From NCBI RefSeq assembly GCF_002749615.1, contig NZ_CP024201.1, positions 248,001 to 312,000 of the forward strand: a stretch of DNA of 64,000 nt. Reading direction: 5' to 3'. Source of the DNA: Caulobacter mirabilis. GTDB taxonomy: Bacteria > Pseudomonadota > Alphaproteobacteria > Caulobacterales > Caulobacteraceae. Within the stretch, counting starts at the first letter, position 1; every line of letters starts with the position of its first letter. The translations under genes and the position numbers were made by a program. Under the pieces are notes generated by a model that worked only from the letters and a program-made list of their open reading frames with translations, had not been told where the DNA came from and searched no databases. This document shows positions 58,730 to 64,000 of this stretch, one piece after another.

Positions 58730-60520
58730 ATGGCCTACCAGCCGCCGGTTCGCGATCACCTGTTTCTCCTGCGCGATGTGCTGGAGATCGATCGCTACTC
58801 GAACCTTCCCGCCTTCGCCGACGCCTCGATGGACGTCGTCGAGCAGATCATCACCGAGGCGGCGAAGTTCACCGGCGAGGTGCTCGCCCCGCTGAACAGC
58901 GTCGGCGACAAGCACGGCTGCACCTGGAACCCGGACTTCACGGTGACCCCGCCGCCGGGCTTCAAAGAGGCCTACAAGCAGCTCTGCGAGGGGGGGTGGA
59001 CCGGCCTGGGTTCCGACCCGGCCTATGGCGGCCAGGGCCTGCCCCACGTCGTGAACCTGTCGTTCTCGGAGATGTCGAGCAGCGCCAACATGGCCTTCTC
59101 GATGTACCCGGGCCTGGCCCACGGCGCCTATTCCGCCATCCATACTGGCGGCACCGACGAGCAGAAGCAGACCTACCTGCCCAAGATGGTGACCGGCGAA
59201 TGGACCGGCACCATGAACCTGACCGAGCCGCAGTGCGGGACGGATCTGGGCATGCTGCGCACCAAGGCCGTTCCGCAGGCCGACGGCAGCTACCGCATCA
59301 CCGGCCAGAAGATCTGGATCAGCGCCGGCGAGCACGACATGTCGGACAACATCGTCCACCTGGTGCTGGCCCGCATCGAAGGCGCTCCGGCCGGCGTGAA
59401 GGGCATCTCGCTCTTCATCGTGCCGAAGTTCTTCCCGAACGCCGACGGCTCGGTCGGCGCCCGCAACGAGGGCGTCAAATGCGTCGGCCTCGAAGAGAAG
59501 ATGGGCATCCACGGCAACGCCACCTGCGTGATGCAGTACGAGGACGCCGTCGGCTACCTGATCGGTGAAGAGAACAGCGGCCTCAAGCTGATGTTCGTGA
59601 TGATGAACGAGGCCCGCCTCGGCGTCGGCCTGCAGGGCGTCGCCCAGGGCGAGGCCGCCTACCAGGCCGCCCGCGACTTCGCCAAGGACCGCCTGCAGGG
59701 CCGTTCGCTGACCGGCCCGAAGAACCCGGACGGTCCCGCCGACCCGATCATCGTGCACCCCGACGTGCGCCGCATGCTGCTGGACAGCCGCGCGGTCATC
59801 GAGGGCGGCCGCGCCTTCCTGTTCTGGACCGCGCTGCACGGCGACCTGATGCACCAGCATCCGGACGAGGCCGTCCGCCAGAAGGCCGGCGACTACATGG
59901 GCCTGCTGACCCCGGTGCTGAAGGGCTACCTGACCGACAAGGGCTTCAAGGCCTGCGTCGACGGCATGCAGGTGCACGGCGGCAGCGGCTTCACCGAGCA
60001 CTTCCCGGCCAGCCAGTACCTGCGCGACTGCCGTATCGCCCTGATCTACGAGGGGACCAACGGCATCCAGGCGCTGGACCTGGTCGGCCGCAAGCTGGCC
60101 TCCAGCGGCGGTCGCGCGGTGATGAGCTGGTTCGCCGAGATCGACGCCTTCGTCGAGGCCAACAGCGCCGACGAGAAGCTGAAGCCGTTCATCGAAGGCC
60201 TGGCCGGCGCCAAGGCGCAGCAGCAGGACGCCACCATGTGGCTGATGCAGAACGGCCTGGCCAACCCGGACAACGCCGGCGCCGCCTCGACCGACTACAT
60301 GCACCTCTTCGGCCTGACCGGCCTGGCCTACATGTGGGCTCTGATGGCCAAGGTCTCGCTGGCCAAGATCGCCGCCGGCGACACCGATCCCTTCTACGAG
60401 AACAAGCTGGTGGTCGGCCGCTACTACCTCGAACGCGTGCTGCCGGAGACGGCCGCGCACCTGGCGAAGTTGAAGACCGGCTCGGCCACCATGATGGCCC
60501 TGCCCGCGGAGGCGTTTTGA
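58730..60520 (+). CDS. Acyl-CoA dehydrogenase, large FadE-type with C-terminal domain
   Basis: 596 residues, longer than standard ACADs because of a C-terminal domain typical of the Caulobacter/Pseudomonas FadE-like group (YYLERVLPETAAHLAKLKTGS). Motifs MNLTEPQCGTDLG (FAD-binding loop) and the catalytic-region YEGTNGIQALDLVGRKL, whose Glu is the expected catalytic base, are intact. It starts the structural part of the operon 51 bases after merR. It would oxidise acyl-CoA to enoyl-CoA, delivering electrons to ETF. Confidence 0.92.
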   Translation: MAYQPPVRDHLFLLRDVLEIDRYSNLPAFADASMDVVEQIITEAAKFTGEVLAPLNSVGDKHGCTWNPDFTVTPPPGFKEAYKQLCEGGWTGLGSDPAYGGQGLPHVVNLSFSEMSSSANMAFSMYPGLAHGAYSAIHTGGTDEQKQTYLPKMVTGEWTGTMNLTEPQCGTDLGMLRTKAVPQADGSYRITGQKIWISAGEHDMSDNIVHLVLARIEGAPAGVKGISLFIVPKFFPNADGSVGARNEGVKCVGLEEKMGIHGNATCVMQYEDAVGYLIGEENSGLKLMFVMMNEARLGVGLQGVAQGEAAYQAARDFAKDRLQGRSLTGPKNPDGPADPIIVHPDVRRMLLDSRAVIEGGRAFLFWTALHGDLMHQHPDEAVRQKAGDYMGLLTPVLKGYLTDKGFKACVDGMQVHGGSGFTEHFPASQYLRDCRIALIYEGTNGIQALDLVGRKLASSGGRAVMSWFAEIDAFVEANSADEKLKPFIEGLAGAKAQQQDATMWLMQNGLANPDNAGAASTDYMHLFGLTGLAYMWALMAKVSLAKIAAGDTDPFYENKLVVGRYYLERVLPETAAHLAKLKTGSATMMALPAEAF

Positions 60521-61683
60521 TGGGCGTACTCAACCTCGAGCGGCCGGCGTTCTTGGCCGAAGAGGATCTGGTGATCTTCGAGGACGCGGTGGGCAAGTTC
60601 TTCGACGAGCATGCCCCCGAGTCCCGGACGGCCAAGTGGCGCGAGGACGGCATCGTCGAGCGGGCCCTCTGGAACGAAGCGGCGGAGGCGGGCCTGGCCT
60701 GCCTCTCCATCCCCGAGGAATACGGCGGCATGGGCGGCGACTACCGCCATGAGGTCATCCTCATGGAGCAGCTCGGCGCCAAGGCGGTCGACGGCTTCGG
60801 CCTGTCGCTGCACAACGCCATCGTCGCCCACTACATCCTTCACTACGGCACGGAAGAGCAGAAGCAGCGCTGGCTGCCGGGCATGGCCGACGGGACCTAC
60901 GTCTCGGCGATCGCCATGACCGAACCGGGCGCCGGCAGCGACCTGCAGGGCATCAAGAGCACCGCCCGGCTGGACGGCGACGAGTATGTCCTCAACGGCT
61001 CCAAGACCTTCATCACCAACGGCCAGACCGCCAACCTGATCGTCGTGGTGGCCAAGACCGACCCGACCCAGGGCGCGCGCGGCACCTCGCTGCTGGTGGT
61101 CGAGACCGACAAGGTTCAGGGCTTCGAGCGGGGCCGCAACCTCGACAAGCTGGGCCAGGAGGCGGCCGACACCTCCGAGCTGTTCTTCAACGACGTCCGC
61201 ATCCCGGCCGACAACCTGCTGGGCGGCGGCGAAGGCCAGGGCTTCTTCCAGCTGATGGGCCAGCTGCCCCAGGAGCGGCTGAACATCGCCGTCCAGGGCA
61301 TCGCCCAGATCGAGCGGGCGCTCGCGCTGACCATCGACTACGTCAAGCAGCGCAAGGCGTTCGGCAAGCAGGTCATCGACTTCCAGAACACCCAGTTCGT
61401 GCTGGCCGAGTGCAAGACCGAGGCGACCATCGCCCGGGTCTTCGTCAACCACTGCATCGAGCAGCACCTGGCCGGCAAGCTCGACGCCGCGACCGCCTCG
61501 ATGGCCAAGTACTGGGTCACCGACCTGGAGAACTCGATCATCGACCGCTGCCTGCAGCTGTTCGGAGGCTTCGGCTTCATGGCCGAGTACCCGATCGCCC
61601 GCATGTACCGCGACAGCCGCGTCCAGCGGATCTACGGCGGCACGAACGAGATCATGAAGGTCCTCATCGCGAGGACGCTCTGA
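60520..61683 (+). CDS. Acyl-CoA dehydrogenase (IVD-like catalytic position)
   Basis: 387 residues, starting in a TGATG overlap with the previous gene. FAD loop: AMTEPGAGSDLQGIKSTA. In most ACADs the base is Glu in YEGT; here the equivalent is YGGTNEIMK, with Gly. A Glu in QERLNIA (about residue 249) sits where isovaleryl-CoA dehydrogenase has its catalytic Glu (DLERLVLA context), so the base probably comes from there. This points to a branched-chain or long-chain substrate, in line with a LiuR-type regulator. Confidence 0.9.
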   Translation: MGVLNLERPAFLAEEDLVIFEDAVGKFFDEHAPESRTAKWREDGIVERALWNEAAEAGLACLSIPEEYGGMGGDYRHEVILMEQLGAKAVDGFGLSLHNAIVAHYILHYGTEEQKQRWLPGMADGTYVSAIAMTEPGAGSDLQGIKSTARLDGDEYVLNGSKTFITNGQTANLIVVVAKTDPTQGARGTSLLVVETDKVQGFERGRNLDKLGQEAADTSELFFNDVRIPADNLLGGGEGQGFFQLMGQLPQERLNIAVQGIAQIERALALTIDYVKQRKAFGKQVIDFQNTQFVLAECKTEATIARVFVNHCIEQHLAGKLDAATASMAKYWVTDLENSIIDRCLQLFGGFGFMAEYPIARMYRDSRVQRIYGGTNEIMKVLIARTL

Positions 61684-61708
61684 TCGAAGGCAGGGAGCGC
61701 AGATCGAG

Positions 61709-61819
61709 GTGATCGACCACCTCTCCATCGCGGTCAGCGACCTGATGCGGAGCACGGCCTTCTACGAGGCCGTGCTTTCGCCGTTTGCTCGATCTACTCG
61801 TCTTGTTGGAGAAGCCTGA
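61709..61819 (+). pseudogene. Truncated VOC/glyoxalase-family remnant
   Basis: A 36-codon frame beginning GTG with GGGAG upstream reads VIDHLSIAVSDLMRSTAFYE then AVLSPFARSTRLVGEA before TGA. The first ~24 residues are the opening beta-alpha unit of a VOC (glyoxalase/bleomycin-resistance) domain, which normally continues for another 90 or so residues. The rest is missing and the frame ends in a TGATG overlap with osmC. It looks like the scar of a deletion that fused a VOC start to the osmC upstream region. Confidence 0.7.
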
Positions 61820-62298
61820 TGGCCAAGTACGTCGCCACCGTCGACTGGACGCTGACCGCCGAACCCGAGGACTTCCTCAAGGGGCGCTACAGCCGGGCCC
61901 ATACGATCGACTTCGACGGCGGGATCACCCTGCCGGCGTCGCCGTCGCCAAGCGTGGTGCCGGCGCCCTGGTCGGACGCCTCGGCGGTCGACCCGGAGGA
62001 GCTGCTGGTGGCCGCCCTGAGCAACTGCCACATGCTGACCTTCCTGCATAAGGCCCGCGAGGCCGGCTTCGCGGTCGCCAGCTACCGCGACGAGGCCGAG
62101 GGGGTCATGCGCAAGAACGACGAGGGCAAGATCGCCGTTACCAAGGTCGTCCTGCGCCCCCATATAGTTTTTATTGGAAACGAACCCGACGAGGCGCAGT
62201 TGGAAGCCCTCCACCACGCCGCCCACGAAGACTGTTTCATCGCCAGCTCGGTGAAGACCGAGGTGGTGGTCGAATCCCCGCAACAACCCGCTTCCTGA
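61819..62298 (+). CDS. OsmC-family redox protein
   Basis: 159 residues. The catalytic cysteines are in LSNCHMLTFLHKAREAG and AHEDCFIASSVKTEV, with an Arg in the early strand. OsmC proteins reduce organic hydroperoxides using the cysteine pair. It starts in a TGATG overlap with the VOC remnant. A role in protecting the beta-oxidation pathway from lipid peroxides is plausible but unproven. Confidence 0.85.
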   Translation: MAKYVATVDWTLTAEPEDFLKGRYSRAHTIDFDGGITLPASPSPSVVPAPWSDASAVDPEELLVAALSNCHMLTFLHKAREAGFAVASYRDEAEGVMRKNDEGKIAVTKVVLRPHIVFIGNEPDEAQLEALHHAAHEDCFIASSVKTEVVVESPQQPAS

Positions 62299-62313
62299 TC
62301 AAAGGACGCCATC

Positions 62314-63519
62314 ATGGCCGAAGCCTATATCTACGACGCCGTTCGAACGCCCCGCGGCAAGGGCAAGAAGGACGGCTCCCTGCATGAGATGACCGCCCTG
62401 TCGCTGGCGACCCAGGTTCTGGAGAACCTGCGCGACCGCAACGGCCTGGACACCTCAAAGGTGGACGACGTGGTCCTCGGTTGTGTCTCGCCGGTCGGCG
62501 AACAGGGCAGCGACATCGCCCGCACCGCCGTGCTGACGGCCGACTACGCCGAGACCACCGCCGGCGTGCAGATCAACCGCTTCTGCGCCTCGGGCCTGGA
62601 AGCCGTGAACATGGCCGCGGCCAAGGTCATCTCGGGCGAGGCCCAGATGGCGATCGGCGGCGGCGTCGAGAGCATGAGCCGCGTGCCGATGGGCAGCGAC
62701 GGCGGCGCCTGGCCGACCGACCCGTCGAGCGCCTTCAAGACCTACTTCGCCCCGCAGGGCGTCAGCGCCGACCTGATCGCCACCCTGTACGGCTTCAGCC
62801 GCGACGACGTCGACGCCTACGCCGTCGAGAGCCAGAAGCGCGCCGCCGCCGCCTGGGCCGACAAGCGTTTCGCCAAGTCGGTCGTGCCGGTGAAGGACCA
62901 GCTGGGCCTCATCCGCCTGGACCATGACGAGACCGTCCGCGGCTCGACCACCATGCAGACCCTGGCCTCGCTGAGCCCGTCGTTCACGGCCATGGGCGAG
63001 ATGGCCTTCGACGCGGTGGTGCAGCAGCGCTATCCGCAGGTCGAGAAGGTCAACCACGTCCACCACGCCGGCAACAGCTCGGGCATCGTCGACGGCGCCG
63101 CCGGCGTCCTGATCGGCACCAAGGAGATGGGCGACGCCCTGGGCCTGAAGCCGCGCGCCAGGATCAAGGGCATGGCCTCGATCGGCAGCGAGCCCTCGAT
63201 CATGCTGACCGGCCCGTCGCTGGTCACCGAGAAGCTGCTGAAGCGCCTCGGCATGGACGTCGCCGACGTCGACCTCTACGAGCTGAACGAGGCCTTCGCC
63301 TCGGTCGTGCTGCGCATGATGCAGGCGCTCGACATACCGCACGAGAAGATGAACGTGAACGGCGGCGCCATCGCGATGGGCCATCCGCTGGGCGCCACCG
63401 GCGCGATGATCCTGGGCACCCTGCTCGACGAGTTGGAGCGCACGGACAAGGAGGTCGGCCTGGCCACCCTCTGCGTCGGCGCCGGCATGGGCACCGCCAC
63501 CGTCATCGAACGCGTCTGA
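62314..63519 (+). CDS. Acetyl-CoA C-acyltransferase (thiolase)
   Basis: 401 residues. The nucleophilic Cys is in [12 protein letters not shown] (about residue 90), the His in [15 protein letters not shown] and the second Cys in [10 protein letters not shown], all as in FadA-type degradative thiolases. It cleaves 3-ketoacyl-CoA in the last step of beta-oxidation. ATG 62314 is 15 bases after osmC. A palindromic repeat separates it from the next gene. Confidence 0.93.
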   Translation: MAEAYIYDAVRTPRGKGKKDGSLHEMTALSLATQVLENLRDRNGLDTSKVDDVVLGCVSPVGEQGSDIARTAVLTADYAETTAGVQINRFCASGLEAVNMAAAKVISGEAQMAIGGGVESMSRVPMGSDGGAWPTDPSSAFKTYFAPQGVSADLIATLYGFSRDDVDAYAVESQKRAAAAWADKRFAKSVVPVKDQLGLIRLDHDETVRGSTTMQTLASLSPSFTAMGEMAFDAVVQQRYPQVEKVNHVHHAGNSSGIVDGAAGVLIGTKEMGDALGLKPRARIKGMASIGSEPSIMLTGPSLVTEKLLKRLGMDVADVDLYELNEAFASVVLRMMQALDIPHEKMNVNGGAIAMGHPLGATGAMILGTLLDELERTDKEVGLATLCVGAGMGTATVIERV

Positions 63520-63526
63520 TCAAGCC

Positions 63527-63618
63527 GTCATCCCGGACGGCCGCAGGCCGAGCCGGGACCCAGCCGCGGCGCGCGTCGCCTGGGTCCCGGCTCTCCGCTT
63601 CGCTTCGGCCGGGATGAC
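63527..63618. repeat. GTCAT-bounded palindromic repeat between thiolase and fadB-like gene
   Basis: Outer arms GTCATCCCGG (63527-63536) and CCGGGATGAC (63609-63618) enclose CGGCC-GCA-GGCCG and the perfect 13-base pair AGCCGGGACCCAG (63551-63563) / CTGGGTCCCGGCT (63580-63592). It has the same plan as the element at 36052-36146 and shares the GGGTCCCGG core with 32738-32848. Confidence 0.85.
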
Positions 63619-63642
63619 CCCAAAATTCGGAAGAGAATCCAA

Positions 63643-64000
63643 ATGGAAAACTTCAAGATCGAGGTCGACGGCGACGGCATCGCCCTGGTGACCTTCGACG
63701 TCCCCGGCCGCAGCATGAACACCCTGACCGGCAAGGTCATCGCCGAGATCGGCGAGGTGGTCGAGCGCATCAAGACCGACCCGGAGATCAAGGGCGCGGT
63801 CATCGCCTCGGGCAAGGCCAGCGGCTTCTGCGCGGGCGCCGACCTCGGCGAGCTCGGCGGCCAGGCCGGCGCGGCGGGCGAGGACAAGCGTTCTGAGCAG
63901 GAGAAGCTGCAGGCGGCCTTCGACGGCGGCTTCGCGCTGAACAAGGCGTTCCGCGCCCTGGAAACCTGCGGCAAGCCGGTGGCGACCGCGCTGGAGGGCC
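63643..64000 (+). CDS. FadB/FadJ-type multifunctional beta-oxidation enzyme, N-terminal part (cut by window edge)
   Basis: 119 residues of the enoyl-CoA hydratase domain are visible, from ATG 63643. FDVPGRSMNTLTGKVIAEI and IASGKASGFCAGADLGEL are the crotonase blocks, the latter forming the oxyanion hole. In this gene order (thiolase then this gene) the full protein is normally a fused enoyl-CoA hydratase/3-hydroxyacyl-CoA dehydrogenase; the rest lies beyond the window. The upstream repeat probably contains no promoter, so it is in the operon. Confidence 0.85.
   Translation, partial: MENFKIEVDGDGIALVTFDVPGRSMNTLTGKVIAEIGEVVERIKTDPEIKGAVIASGKASGFCAGADLGELGGQAGAAGEDKRSEQEKLQAAFDGGFALNKAFRALETCGKPVATALEG

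Noticed and set aside
58154..60460. A 768-codon minus-strand frame opposite the merR and acyl-CoA dehydrogenase genes
   Set aside because: Antisense artefact of GC-rich codons; the plus strand has FAD and HTH motifs.
1..64000. CRISPR arrays, tRNA and rRNA genes, complete insertion sequences
   Set aside because: I scanned for regularly spaced repeats, tRNA-like cloverleaves with T-loop bases and transposase motifs by eye and found none; a short tRNA could still be missed without a search tool.

Overview
The window is high-GC DNA from an alphaproteobacterium, most probably of the Caulobacterales (Caulobacter, Phenylobacterium or Brevundimonas type). The clues are a class I lysyl-tRNA synthetase, a BigR/SqrR-type persulfide sensor, a paired ATP-dependent DNA ligase and ligase-associated exonuclease, GTCAT-bounded intergenic palindromes, and frequent ATGA, TGATG and TTGA start-stop overlaps. 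I cannot name a species from sequence alone. No tRNA, rRNA, CRISPR array, integrase or insertion sequence was seen.

Region 1 (1-26623) is dominated by a surface or capsular polysaccharide locus. After the end of an OmpA-family gene and a small membrane protein come an outer-membrane export lipoprotein, a Wzc-type co-polymerase/tyrosine kinase, a TPR protein and a first O-antigen ligase/polymerase-like protein. A second block (7095-21819) makes and decorates nucleotide sugars: a CapD/WbpM-type dehydratase, a Gfo/Idh oxidoreductase, an LpxD-like acyltransferase, a WbpA-type UDP-HexNAc dehydrogenase, a non-hydrolysing UDP-GlcNAc 2-epimerase, a DegT aminotransferase, a TylF-like methyltransferase, a two-subunit transketolase, an initiating sugar transferase, a GNAT acetyltransferase, one GT4 glycosyltransferase and an asparagine-synthase-type amidotransferase. 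A Wzx flippase follows. This set resembles the route to 2,3-diacetamido-2,3-dideoxy-hexuronic acids. Facing it is a minus-strand trio: a UDP-glucuronate 4-epimerase, a glucuronyl C5-epimerase-like protein and a second Wzy-like polymerase. Together these suggest a uronate-rich polymer that may be amidated and may contain C5-epimerised residues.

Region 2 (26758-41183) holds a DUF3617 lipoprotein, an M48 PDZ protease, a subtilase with an unusual Gly10/Pro20 linker, sulfate activation (cysD, cysN-C), gmhB, transsulfuration genes (cystathionine beta-synthase, cystathionine gamma-synthase), an MscS channel, a WbpE-like aminotransferase that could serve the region 1 pathway, and an AMP-binding acyl-CoA synthetase.

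Region 3 (41180-44247) is a compact persulfide-response module (MBL persulfide-dioxygenase-like hydrolase, BigR repressor, rhodanese-DUF2892 membrane protein) with a perfect palindrome in the divergent promoter, followed by a DUF6506-like/LysR divergent pair with its own inverted repeat.

Region 4 (44249-58034) carries the DNA ligase/exonuclease pair split by three membrane or lipoprotein genes, two PaaI thioesterases, a 39-residue membrane peptide gene, HAD and GNAT enzymes, a dicarboxylate symporter, a CPBP protease, lysyl-tRNA synthetase, an SH3/glycine-zipper protein with a Shine-Dalgarno-masking hairpin, an S24 repressor and two small genes. Region 5 (58196-64000) is a LiuR-like MerR regulator with a matching operator and a beta-oxidation operon (two acyl-CoA dehydrogenases, a truncated VOC remnant, OsmC, thiolase and the start of a FadB/FadJ-like protein).
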